This document shows positions 11,860 through 22,338 of a stretch of DNA of 64,000 bases, in pieces. The notes beneath the pieces were generated by a model that was not told where the DNA came from, ran no database searches, and saw nothing but the letters and a program-made list of their open reading frames with translations. Both the position numbers and the translations under genes were made by a program. This stretch comes from Bryoerythrophyllum caledonicum (lineage: Eukaryota; Streptophyta; Bryopsida; Pottiales; Pottiaceae): contig OZ020520.1 of NCBI GenBank assembly GCA_963971425.1, positions 4,878,553 through 4,942,552 of the forward strand, in the 5' to 3' direction. How positions within the stretch are numbered: position 1 is the stretch's first letter; each line of letters opens with the position of its first letter.

Positions 11860-12076
11860 TTTTGTTATCACTTATCGACCGTAGAAGCAACAAGGACTAT
11901 TTGACGCTCTATTGAGGAGATCGTATCTTGCGCCCAAGGGTGGAGAGGCAACATTTGATCTAGAGTATAGAACTCTGTTGAAGCCATAATTATTTTGCCT
12001 TTGCGCTATTGTAATATCAACACCTATTGATGTTAACTTCTTTAACCAAGAGCACATTGCAACCATTGAGGATCAT

Positions 12077-12725
12077 GTGGCCCTTGACATCAAGCATTAC
12101 CTTGGTAAAGACGACAAATTTAAGGTAGAGGAGATCTGTTATACTTTGAACAACATTTATTCATCCCAAAAGGTTCGACACAACTTTGAGTTCTTCAATC
12201 TCGCCATGACTTCCCAGCTGCGGGTCATTTTGGATACCACAAGACTTTGGAACTTCTTTCTAGAGATTTTTGGTGGGTCCAAAATGTGGAAGGATGTAAA
12301 GAATTTTGTTACCTCTAGTAACATTTGTTCAAGGTCCAAGAATCCTCAGCATTGCCCTTACGGTCTCTTACAGCCATTGTCTATTTCACACCGGCCATGG
12401 TCTTTAGTCTCTATGGTCTTCATTACAGATTTGTCGTCATCAAATTCATTTGACAATATTTTTGTTGGGATGGATCGGTTTACAAAGATGGCGCACTTTG
12501 TCCCTTGCAAGAAGTCTTCGTCAAGTGAAGACACGACAAGACTATTTTTTGATAATGTGTATCGATATCATGGTCGACCAAACAATATCGTATATGATTG
12601 GGGAACCCAATTTGTATCAAAGTTTTGGATCTTTTTTTGAGATATTGAGAGTGGATATCAACATCTTTTCAGCTTTCCATCGTTAAATTGACGGTCGAAC
12701 AAAACGAGTTAATCAAGTTCTGGAG
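12077..12725 (+). pseudogene. Integrase relic of the chromovirus
   Basis: The frame 12077-12640 includes GSKMWKDVKNFVTSSNICSR (end of the zinc-binding domain), PWSLVSMVFITDL (first catalytic Asp region), FDNIFVGMDRFTKMAHFVPC and FFDNVYRYHGRPNNIVYDWG followed by TQFVSKFW (second catalytic Asp region, normally SDRG). The frame then shifts. The catalytic core is recognisable but broken. Confidence 0.8.
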
Positions 12726-13259
12726 CAGTATTAATGATGCAGCATCAACTATGAGTAAGACAACTAGACGACATACTTGTCGCTAGCAGAGTTTGCTTAC
12801 AACAATACTCTTCATGCTTCAACTCAATAAACGTTGTTTTATTCCAATTATGATTATCATCCGAAGCTTGATCTGTTGAGTTGATTGGCAAATAATAACC
12901 AATAGCGGATGACTTTGCATGGCAACTATCGCAAATTCAAGATGTTCTGAAACTTTAACTGCAAGCCGCTCAAGAGTCTTACTAGACATCTACACACAAA
13001 ATTTGCAACCAAGCACCTGTTTTTTAAGTTGGAGATAAAGTATGGCTTCTTTGAAGAAATATCAAGACCAAGCGGCCTTGTTAGAGGTTGGGCTATTGGA
13101 GATTGGGACCATTTGTCATCCAAAAGCAAATCAATTTAGTGGCATTTTGTCTTGAACTGCCAAATTTGATGAAGGTACATTCAGTCTTTCATGTCTCTCT
13201 TTTAGTACCTTATCGAGAGTCATCATTTCTAGGAAGAGTACAATAGCCACCGCTGAGTT

Positions 13260-13432
13260 TTGAGGTTGAGAATTGCAAAGAATATGATGTGGAAAAAATA
13301 GTGGACTCACGACGAAGGTGGGACAAGTTGGAGTATCTGGTACACTGGACCGGTTATGATATCAACTAATGAATGTGAAAACCAGTTGAGAACCTTTTGA
13401 ACGTGTCTAAATTGATACAAGAGTTTTGTTGA
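13260..13432 (+). pseudogene. Chromodomain relic at the end of the chromovirus pol
   Basis: Reads YDVEKIVDSRRRWDKLEYLV, then HWTGYDIN, two stops, and KPVENLLNVSKLIQEF. This is the chromodomain pattern VE-I-D-R-YLV-W-GY with the C-terminal W-P-NL helix partly lost. In chromoviruses this domain reads histone marks and steers integration into heterochromatin. It defines the clade of this element. Confidence 0.8.
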
Positions 13433-13487
13433 CTTTATCCGGATAAGCCTAGGGCTTTTCTTAGAACTTGTCGCTTGAGAGAGGTAA

Positions 13488-13757
13488 TGTTAGGGACATG
13501 ACCTTTTGAACCTTCTAGTTTCCTTTACTTTAGATTAGGCTTTAATTTTAGAAATCCTTTTATTTTAGATTAGGAGATATAAAGGAGTTGAGGCTGAAGA
13601 TTCCTTCAGTCTCAACAACGCATCTCTTAGAGCACTAGCTCACCTTTCTTCATGTTGTTTGTGTACTCATCTTATGAATCCAAATTCATATCAGTTTTCC
13701 TCTCAAAACCTTTTTTAGCTTTCAGAGTTCTTGTTTAATATTCTAGTGTCCCTAACA
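13488..13757 (+). repeat. 3' LTR of the chromovirus
   Basis: It is 270 bp, starting TGTTAGGGACA and ending TGTCCCTAACA, a perfect 11-bp inverted pair. It is followed at once by GAAGG, the target duplication. It is better preserved at its end than the 5' LTR. Confidence 0.9.
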
Positions 13758-14493
13758 GAAGGTGCTTTGACCAAAATTGTTGCATTGTTTCTACACAATG
13801 GCACAACTGTCCATTCAAGATCTAGAATTCCAATCGGGTTGGATCAATTTATGTGTGCAACATCTTTGGCGGAACCGATATGATGTATGAAGTTCATTCT
13901 CCATGACAAAGCACCAATGGTCAACAAGCTTGTTTTTTAAATTGTTAATCGTACGCTCTAAGACATTACCAAGCAAAATTGTGTCCTCTAGAGGAATTGC
14001 TTTTGTGATGTGCGACAATATCGGACAAGTCATGCATATTGTTCCTAAAGGGCTTGCATCCATATATTATTGCAACATCAATCAAGGAGCCTTATATGTA
14101 GTGTAATGTTGAATTCTGCACCTTATATTCATATATGATTGCCACTGCAACCTCTAGTACGCTTACAAACTTGGAGAATTAGATGATTGTGGATGGGCTT
14201 TTAGCTTAGAGAAGGCAAGCAAGACCTTGTTGAGAAAGATTATGTCCATTGTCCACCTAATATGGTATTACCTCAACAGACTATGAAAAGCTTCACGAAT
14301 GCAATTAACTCCAAAATTGCAACTTGCCACAACATAAGGAATTATTTCAACACCCATGTTGTTCTTGTAGCATGCAACATAGACGTGGCAAAAATAACGT
14401 TGATGTGTTTGACATGAATAGTCTCTACCTTCCAGAGGGGAAAGTAGTTCCATACTACTAATCCATGTCCGGACTCTAGTGGACATGGACTTA

Positions 14494-14998
14494 GGGCTGC
14501 TTCACACCAAATCCAAGGTCGAGGGTCCGTCGGTTACCATCGATGATATTGCTTAAATGACCAAAGTCCAGCCTCTTGGCCTTCACACTAAAGGCCAAAG
14601 TCCAAAGGCCGTCGTCTTCCAATGTGCCTACATGGCAGAACTTTTAGAGAGTTTTGGCGCCAAGACGACGGACTCTCGAGCAAAACTTGAGTCGTCGTTT
14701 TTAGTCAATCCAAACTTCCTTCAAGAGTCCGTCGATTTTTTCAATAAAATAATCAAAATTTGATAAGATCTGGACCGTTAGATGAAAGTGGCCAAATTTT
14801 TCGGCTCATTTTTTTTGGCGTAATGATATGGGGTTTGAACTTTGGACTTGGGCTTTGGGGCTTCACACCACAACCGCCCAAAGGCTTCAATATATGTATT
14901 TTAATGTTTTTTTTAATCCAAAAGTCAGACTCTCGCCATAGTTTGTGCAGAAATTTTGACGGACGGACTCTTGACTCGGCCCCGGTGTGAAGCGGCCC
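14494..14998. mobile_element. Harbinger-type MITE, 505 bp, nested in the Helitron
   Basis: Flanked by TTA at 14491-14493 and 14999-15001. Terminal inverted repeats GGGCTGCTTCACACC and GGGCCGCTTCACACC (right end reversed) match at 14 of 15 positions. TTA duplication with GGG-starting ends is typical of PIF/Harbinger. Non-coding. Confidence 0.75.
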
Positions 14999-15002
14999 TT
15001 AG

Positions 15003-15078
15003 TGGTGGAACAAAGAGACACTTTATTCACGTCAGTCCCTCCAGGGACCGGAGTTCTTCTTCTTTTTGCTTGACATAG
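15003..15078. repeat. Inverse copy of the 77-bp insertion
   Basis: In reverse complement it matches 8223-8299 over most of its length, sharing GAAGAACTCCGGTC and GAATAAAGTGTCT. It directly abuts the Harbinger MITE. No target duplication was identified. Confidence 0.55.
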
Positions 15079-15924
15079 TGCTTGGAGCACGCCAAATTGT
15101 CTTAAGCGTTACTAAAGTAGACAATAAAGATTTCGCCAATGTGATATTAACAAAATGTTTGAATACGTTAGAAGCCATAAATTGGCGATAGCATAAGCTT
15201 ATGCTTCAAATTGATACACTAGTGATGCTTCTGCGTAATTTAGGTCCATCAAATAAACTATGCAATGGCACCAGACTCATCGTTCTTCGATGTCCAATCT
15301 CAATGATTGAGGCAAAAGTCCTTACAGGTGATTGTGCATGGTACATTGCATTCATCAGACAAACTCATTTGGATACTAAGAGCATCGGACTTCTTTCCAA
15401 TATGCCACAAATAATTTCCGGTCCACATCACATATGCCATGACTATTGTTAAGTCACAAAGACAAATGCTTTCCAAAGTTGGTATCTGCCAAACCAAGGA
15501 TGTTTTCTTGCATAGATTATTGCATTTTCACGCGTGACATCTCCCAAAAATGTTGAGGCTCTTTTAGAAGGAGAATCATATCGAGATGACAAAATAATGC
15601 ATGATGTTGTTTACAACAAAGCCCTTTGGTGATCGCAATTTGATCCACCAATTACCCTCCAATTTTTCTACAAAATTTTTGTCACTAATGAGCCGGGAAT
15701 GCCCTTGCTCCATTGGAGACAACGGGTCTCTACACCAGTTCCATCATAAATGGAACATGTTTTTCTTTAATCCATGCTCAATATTCAATAGACAAATGGT
15801 AGGAATAGAAACCAACGTCCTCTCTAACGTAAGTAGACCTCTCTTAGAAACCAAAATGCTTATGAAGGTGCCCTACACCTGCAATTGTATAAAAAGGATT
15901 AAATAAAAACAACACATGTATTAA

Positions 15925-16214
15925 CCCTTTAACAACAAAGCCTTGCACGCCGCCCTAAAAATTCTTGTAATTTAATAAATTCTGCACGACGAACTTTACA
16001 CGAGGAATACATTTCACTTTTCACCTTCATCATAGAAATCATTGTAGTTCGTAATTGCCTCTACCGATTGGAGATCAGAAAGATGTGTCATATGGAGGAA
16101 AGCATAGCGCACACCCGCCCCGACGAGTACAAATCAATCCAACGGTTCAATCAGCCGTGGCTCACCGAAACCTAGTCTCATCGACCACATTCAAGTTCCT
16201 TAGTCGTTAAAGGA
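15925..16214 (-). mobile_element. TTAA-flanked MITE, 290 bp
   Basis: Bracketed by TTAA at 15921-15924 and 16215-16218. The left end CCCTTTAACAACAAAGCC and the right end (reversed) TCCTTTAACGACTAAGG are inverted repeats. It is the inverse of the element at 28938-29209; both carry GCCTTGCACGCCGC. Confidence 0.75.
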
Positions 16215-16259
16215 TTAAGAAAGGCAAATGCCGTATCTCAAGGACAAATACAACAACTG

Positions 16260-16476
16260 TAGACCCGACGGACGGAAAACGAAACAAGCACCGACCGTTG
16301 GACGGAGATGGCAACTAAAAGAAACGTGGAGGCGAGGGCGTACGCCGCCCCGACCATTGGACGCTCGGGGCGACTCGAAGATTTTCCCCGTACCACGACC
16401 GACCGTTGGATTCTCGCCGCACCCACAGTACAAGTTCACCCCGACCGGAGGACGGTGCCGCGCTGACCACCGGACG
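16260..16476 (+). promoter_or_regulatory. Array of GACCRTTGGACG-like motifs upstream of the membrane-protein gene
   Basis: The motif appears as GACCGTTGGACG (16293), GACCATTGGACG (16352), GACCGTTGGATT (16401), GACCGGAGGACG (16443) and GACCACCGGACG (16464), spaced roughly 20-60 bp, with a weaker start near 16264. It lies in GC-rich DNA just before the first in-frame ATG. One copy contains ATTGG, a reversed CCAAT box. A regulatory role is inferred from position and recurrence only. Confidence 0.4.
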
Positions 16477-16481
16477 CAGCC

Positions 16482-17996
16482 ATGCAAGGGTTAGTTCAAA
16501 GGAGTTTGAGCCTGCTAAGGTTTTCTGCAGAAGGAGACGGCGACGACGATCTCACGCTTTCGAAACCACCATCGCTGCGCGCTCGCTCCGCCACTCAAGG
16601 TCTCCTCCAACCTCTGCCGATTCGCGCTTCTATGTATGTCAGGGAGAGGTTGAGAGGCGGCGAAACGGCGCACAATGATGTGAGGGAGCAGCAGGAGTCG
16701 AGCAGCGGCGGAGGGGAGACGGACGCCGGGGAGTTGGAGCGGGAGCGGGAGCGCGTGGAGCGCCGGGGGAGACGAGGTTCGATGCGCAGGCGGCACGAGG
16801 TCGCGGAGGCGCCGTCGTTGTTAACGCGCGCGGTCGGATCGGTGATCAAGCTTTTGCGCGTCGCGGAGTTTGAAATTCTCTTCGTGTTGTTCTTCGTGCT
16901 TGCGGTTCTGCTTTTCAAGGATCTGGTATGTTGTTCCGCGTCTTCTTTTGGTTTGGTTTCTCTTTTGGCGTGTGTTCAGAGAATACCTGCACGAGGTTTT
17001 AGGTTTGCAATTGTCGCCGCCTGTGAAGATGATCAGGCTGTTTCTTTGGCTCAGAGGTTACGTTTTGGCTTTAGTTCACATGCCATACTTTATCAGTTCA
17101 AGAAGACTGTTAAGAAGACTGTAGAACTGGCAAAGTCTTATTTTGATGCTTTTTGCCTTGGGGTAAGGGCCTCGTAAATCTATTAGATAAGTATCAATAA
17201 TTTTCGACATTGCAACCGGTGCATGAGTTTCCAGGATTCTTCACTTCTTTTCGTACTTGACCTAGGACTCTGTTGTTCAGCACTTTCTGGCGTTTAGTTT
17301 GTTCAAGAACTTACACACTGCTTCTGTTCCTAGTTTTTGGCCGTCTGCGAACACGCTTGCCGTCTTAGTTCCTGCGGAACCGACAACATTCTTTCTCCTG
17401 ATATTTTTGTAAACTTAGGCTTTTATTCCTGTAGTCCATGTATGACTCGCTAAATCTGATATGCTTACTTCGAAATGTGTAGTGTTTGATGAAAGAATTT
17501 CGAAACAGAACGGTTTTGGTTACAATTTGGTGCATGATTTCAATGTCTGTCAGAGCTTTTCTCCCCATTGTTAATCAGAGTAGATGGTTGATGCTGACCC
17601 TGAGGATTAGAACATCACGGTGCTCTTACTTGCATCGCTGGCGCTGCAATAGACTTCTTTGTAACTGAAATTTGTTACGAATCTATCAGTGCCGGTATCG
17701 ATTCGCATTTACAGTCAAACAGGTCATTGATTTTCTGTGTAGCTGCTTTTGCTTACAAATGCAACATATGTCTATGATATCTTAGTGTTTGAAGTGCTCA
17801 GTAGAGTCTTTGAAGGCGTTAGTTATATCGGATCCTTTTTTAATATATTACAATCTGGAAATGATTATTTATGTCACAAGTTGGATGATTACTCATAGTT
17901 TTTTTTTCTTGTTTTTATGTCGAGAAGACCGCTAGACCCGAATATAATCAAATACTGGTGCAAAAACGATTTGAAGAACAAACTCGGCTTTACTGA
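16482..17996 (+). CDS. Small single-pass membrane protein, two exons, immediately upstream of CFAP20
   Basis: Proposed exons are 16482-16925 and 17925-17996, joined in phase 0 (donor GTATGT, acceptor TCGAG). The product has an Arg/Glu-rich, low-complexity first part (ERERERVERRGRRGSMRRR), then LLTRAVGSVIKLLRVAEFEI and a single hydrophobic segment LFVLFFVLAVLLF. A short tail KTARPEYNQILVQKRF follows, ending TRLY. The hydrophobic segment with the RPEYNQILV tail resembles a small plant membrane-protein family I cannot name with certainty. The start is open: ATG 16482 has G at -3 and gives 171 residues; ATG 16632 (MYVRERLRG) gives 121. The stop lies 7 nt before the CFAP20 ATG and in the same exon, so the two may share a transcript. 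No function is assigned. Confidence 0.55.
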
Positions 17997-18003
17997 GGAA
18001 AAC

Positions 18004-19290
18004 ATGTTCAGGAACACATTTCAATCGGGATTTCTCTCGATTTTTTACAGCCTTGGGTGAGTTGCAGTCTTGATGATTGTTTTTCAATTCTGTTTTAATC
18101 TCGTTGTATTTATTGAAATACTGCATGTGGATATTTTGTATCATTGCATCTGTATTTGTATTTTTTCGTATCTAGTACGTCGTAGAATATATTATTTACA
18201 TTCAACGCGTCTGCATGCATATTGGTATATATGTTTGGTAGGATTTTATCTTAGTTACTTATCTAATTGTGATGTATGATCAGGAGCAAACCGTTGCAAA
18301 TTTGGGACACGGAAGGTGAGTGTCTCCCATCTCTTAATCAGGCTAGTGATTTTCCCGGTTTTCAGTTTTGTCTGTTACTCGTTCGTTTTCTCTTCACCTC
18401 TTCTCGGTTCTTGTTTGAATTAGCGGATTTTTTATTTTAGTCGTTCATTTCACATCCTTGTGACTTCTTTTTAAAAGGGATTGAAACATGAATGATAGGA
18501 TGGTCTGGTCTCTACTTTAGTAGTTACTGACTATGGAACACTTTTGCAGCCCAAAATGGAACTGTTAAAAGGTGTCTCGATGAGGACATCCAGTCAAATG
18601 TGTTAGAGATAGTGGGCACTAATGTGAGTAGCAACTACATAACCTGTCCTGCTGATCCCCGGTTGACGCTTGGGATCAAATTGCCTATTTTGGTGATGAT
18701 CATAAAGAACATGAAGAAGTACTTCACTTTTGAAGTGCAAGTGCTCGATGACAAAAATGTCCGCCGCCGATTTCGAGTATCGAACTTCCAGGTACATTTT
18801 GAGGACTATTTTTAGGGTAATTTCGACGATGGCTGACTTCTAACCATATCGATGTTAGAATCCTAGAGTGATCTCTTAATTCTAAATGAGATGTATGACG
18901 GTGGTTATGTGTTCGCAGTCGGTCACACGAGTGAAGCCTTACATCTGCAGTATGCCCATGAGGCTGGACGAGGGTTGGAATCAAATTCAGCTTAACCTGA
19001 CAGATTTCACCAGAAGGGCCTATGGTACCAATTATGTGGAGACTTTGCGGGTGCAAGTGCACGCCAATTGTCGTGTCCGACGTATATATTTCGCTGACCG
19101 GCTGTATTCGGAAGAAGAGCTTCCTCCGGAGTTCAAGATCTTTTTACCTATCCAAGTAAGCGTAGGAGTTGCCTGAGGGTTCTCTTAATTTTGACTTGAT
19201 TTTGGAGGCTTGTAGATGTATCGTTTTCTTGTGCCATCTGCGTGATTATCTGAAAATACGCGTTGGCTTTTGGTTATGCAGAAAAGCTGA
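18004..19290 (+). CDS. CFAP20: CFAP20 (BUG22/GTL3), cilia- and flagella-associated protein 20
   Basis: Five exons: 18004-18056, 18284-18315, 18550-18791, 18919-19155 and 19282-19290. All junctions keep frame and use GT-AG. The product is 190 residues (human form about 193). It starts [18 protein letters not shown] and continues [83 protein letters not shown] and [13 protein letters not shown], ending LPIQKS. This is one of the most conserved ciliary proteins, an inner-junction component of axonemal microtubule doublets that also occurs outside cilia in plants. The last exon encodes only Lys-Ser-stop. The ATG has A at -3 and is preceded after 7 nt by the stop codon of the upstream gene; no separate promoter fits between them. 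Confidence 0.95.
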
Positions 19291-21025
19291 AGATACCGCG
19301 AAGGAATGCTTTGGCGCACGTCATTTTTGACATTACTGTAGTATTGGGATCTTGTCCGATATCCAATGTTTGTGACGTCAGAACAGGATGGTCCAGTTCT
19401 AGAAGAGTTCGGAGAGACTATCCCTTTTTTGACACTTGAGGCTACTCCTAAGTGTTGCCAGTTGCACATACGTCTTGTAAATCATTTTATTAGCTGCTAT
19501 TATCAGCGAGCACCGTTTTTTTGTTGTATGCTTAAATTAGGATCGGCATTCGTTGCGTAATGCATTTGCCTTGGGTATCCACCCTTGTGCTGGTGGAACG
19601 TCTGCAAGCTTTCTCGCAGGAAGAAATTTCTACGAGGTACGTGTTAGAAAATGACCATACACTTTCTATTAGGCATCTTCAATTCCTAAAGCAGTAAACA
19701 ACGCATGTACTTACGATGCGCAAACTAGAAACTAACAAATGCGTTAGTCTTTATCAATTCATGTACTCGACAAGTTGGTACAAACAAACAGAGATTTGAT
19801 TTCTCCAGTTCGTTAACATTGGATATACGTCATTTATAATTAGAAGTTAGACATCTATAATTAGAAGGTAACCAAAGTTGCCTTTGGAACCACTACAATA
19901 GTTTCTTTATCTCCTGAAGACCAAAAGTCCCAAGGTGGGCTTCTAATGATTTTGGGTAGCGTACATTGTTGTCAATATAGATCATGAATTATTGAAATAT
20001 GTTTTGGAGATATGATTACGTAGAAGCTGCCTGGGGAAACTTTTTGCTTTTCAGACCAAAGGCTCAAGATTGAAGTTTAAGGATTTTGAATTTCAAATAG
20101 GGAGAGTGAGTAAGGTGGAGAGGGTACTAAAGAGAACAATTGAATAATGCAATTTTTCGAGGTGGGTAATAATGGAGAAAGTTCTTGGCAGCTCCTCAGG
20201 TTATATTTTTTATAAAAATTCTTGGAAGTTTTTAATTAATGGAGTAGAGATTTCCATTAGTGCCTTGAACCTGTAGAGCTTAAATGCCAAACACATCACC
20301 ATAGAACAATAATGGTCTTAAGATTGTTTTGTTTGTTCAATTTTACATCCAAGTTTTTTTTTAAATTAAAAAACTATCTCTACTATGTTTATCTAAATTG
20401 TGCTTGAGAGTTTCTATGTGTAGATTTTTTCTGGTTTATTTTTCTTCAAAAAACCAAAGTTATTTTGATTTTGAAAAAAGGAAAATCTAAGAAAATTGAA
20501 ATAAATTAGAAAAATACACTAAAAAACCGAGTTTATCCACTATTCATAGAAAATACTATTCAATGGTAATATGTACTGAATTAGTACTTGAATAAAACTT
20601 TTAACATGTAATCAATGCACTTGCAAATTGTTCCATTTAAAGAGTATTCACTAGTGCCATTCACATTGCGACCAAAAAAAGTGCAAGGGATGTAACTTAC
20701 AATTACACCTGGAAAAAACAAGAATGGACCCAATATTGACCACCTCGGCACTAAAGGGTGAAGGGTTAAAAGACATGCTAGAAGAAAGCAAATGACTAGA
20801 GTCATGGCATGAAACACCATACGTTCTTGAAAGGATTAACCATACACATGTCTCCAATATTGTTGAACTCATTTTCTTTCTCACAAAGTGTCACCCAATT
20901 TCTCATCTTTATGCATATTTTCACATGGACCACATACAAACTGCTTTAAAATCCACACAACATAAAGTAACAAGTGTAGTAAAAAAAGAATGAGGTTTCC
21001 AAATTAAATGTGGCTTGGTAAATCC
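19291..21025. other. 3' flank of CFAP20 and intergenic DNA
   Basis: The first few hundred bases are probably the CFAP20 3' untranslated region. The rest is AT-rich. Near 20750-20850 there are TTAA-type MITE end fragments (CACTAAAGGGTGAAGGGTTAA and GAAAGGATTAACC), but no complete element could be drawn. No gene recognised. Confidence 0.45.
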
Positions 21026-22074
21026 ACAGCAAATTGACCTCCTCGTTGGGAGTTACCCAAGGTGGGCACCGTCTTAACCCCTAAAGGACCAAGGCAATTT
21101 TTCCTCAAAAACACTCCCAAACTGCCATTTTCAGAGCATTCAACACAAAATGATACAAAATCATTTTTTTGAAAATTTAACCGTAGGATCTTGTACTAGA
21201 CTTGTATGAGAGTGTGTGGTGAAAATTTTGGTAAGTTTGACCGCACAGATTGAAAGATATTAGCCTTTGAAGTGCAACATAATCTCTTTTTCAGGTCATA
21301 CTATACACCTTCAACAAACTTCGACCACCTTCTATGGCAACTTTTTGCACTACGGGCCGTGATTTTATTGTCTTAACTTGAAAAGGATCATGTTAGGCAC
21401 ATGTGCACCAAATTTTAGAAGTAGAAGAGGTGAAGAAGATGTCCTAAAAAATCCTGCAATGCACTTATGTGCCGAGAATCAACAATACACTTTATATTTT
21501 GCATATATCATATCCTTCTCAAAAATTTGAAATTCACAAATCCGTATGGTAGATGCAAAGATCTCAATTTCCTTTCCAAGAGGACATTTTCAAATTTTTA
21601 AATGGACAAAAAATCGAATTTCTATTGAATTTAGAAGTTATTAAAGTTTGGTGACAGTATTTGTGATATGTCACACTAAACTGCTGCACTATTTGTATAT
21701 GTAAGTGAAAATAAATTGTAACTTTTGAACCATAAGTCGGAATTCTACGAAATTTGTGTCTACGCAAAGCTAATCAAAAGTTGGCCATTCAATAAAAAAA
21801 ATCAGAAAATAATGCCTAGAATTGAGAACGTGGTACCTTACCCAAACTCAAAACGTCCCCCGAGGGGACATCGGTCCTTTAAGGGTTAATTGCATGGGGT
21901 CATTTTTCTAGCCCTTATTTTGGGGGGTCTAGGGGCCTACAACCATCCTTTACCCTAGAGGACCCTCTTTTGCTCTAATTAAGATCCCGTTCAAAAATAA
22001 AATAGGGACCAAATTTGGCCCCACCACCTCGTGGCCCCTTGGGTAATTCCCAATGAAGGGGTCAATTTGATGCT
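21026..22074. mobile_element. Mutator-like MITE split by a TTAA element
   Basis: The outer ends are inverted: AAATTGACCTCCTCGTTGGG on the left, and CCCAATGAAGGGGTCAATTT on the right. The interior left of 21074 and right of 21889 matches the intact element at 40012-40290 (GGTGGGC then CTTAA, resumed as TGCATGGGGTCATTTTT and GGGGGGTCTAG). The copy is interrupted by the element at 21078-21885. Confidence 0.7.
21078..21885. mobile_element. TTAA-flanked MITE, 808 bp, nested
   Basis: TTAA at 21074-21077 and 21886-21889. Ends CCCCTAAAGGACC and, reversed, CCCTTAAAGGACC. The uninterrupted relative at 40012-40290 has one TTAA at the matching position, so the second TTAA is a true target duplication. 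The body carries the family blocks GACCGCACAGATTGAAAGA and GTAGGATCTTG. Confidence 0.85.
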
Positions 22075-22338
22075 GAAAAAAGAAAAACGAAAAAGCAGCA
22101 ATTTTCCTGATTTATTCCAAAGGGTCAAGGGCTCCCTAAAAAATTTCCACAAATGCAAAAATGGCTATAATTAAGAACTACCAACCAATCTAAATGCCAT
22201 GACTAAACCATCTCCATCGTTACTACTAGAAAAGAAACCATAAGTGTGCTTCAAAGCGTTCATTGTCTGGTTCATTCCAGTTGTTGGATGGGAAAAGTAT
22301 GGGTTGTTGCTATGAAAACCTCTGATGGTGAGGAATTT

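Larger units (their letters stand above)
8407..13757 (+). mobile_element. Ty3/gypsy chromovirus LTR retrotransposon, full-length but decayed
   Basis: The element is bounded by LTRs of about 268 and 270 bp. It begins TGTTAGGGACA, ends with the exact inverse TGTCCCTAACA, and is flanked by the perfect 5-bp duplication GAAGG (8402-8406 and 13758-13762). The internal order is gag, protease, reverse transcriptase, RNase H, integrase and chromodomain. Integrase downstream of reverse transcriptase is the Ty3/gypsy order, and the chromodomain places it among the chromoviruses. Stops and frameshifts break every domain. The insertion split a Helitron helicase. Confidence 0.9.
13758..15630 (+). pseudogene. 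Helitron helicase relic, 3' segment
   Basis: The helicase resumes right after the retrotransposon: ALTKIVALFLHNGTTVHSRS then RIPIGL (the GGRTAHS-FKIP motif of PIF1-like Helitron helicases), DKAPMVNKLVF near 13905 (the DEAPM motif), QVMHIVPKGLASIYYCNINQ near 14017-14080, then after a MITE, MLQIDTLVMLLRNLGPSNKL and CNGTRLIVL near 15200, AMTIVKSQRQMLSKVGI near 15437, and VTSPKNVEALLEGES near 15535 at the C-terminus. Scattered stops and frameshifts show a long-dead copy. Confidence 0.8.

Noticed and set aside
13815..14063. Minus-strand frame suggestive of a separate transposase
   Set aside because: Plus-strand frames over the same bases match Helitron helicase motifs in order (DKAPM, PKG...IN), so the minus frame is a shadow.
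19366..19560. Frame after CFAP20 that might be a further exon
   Set aside because: CFAP20 closes with a family-consistent C-terminus at 19290; this frame has no similarity and is likely 3' untranslated sequence.
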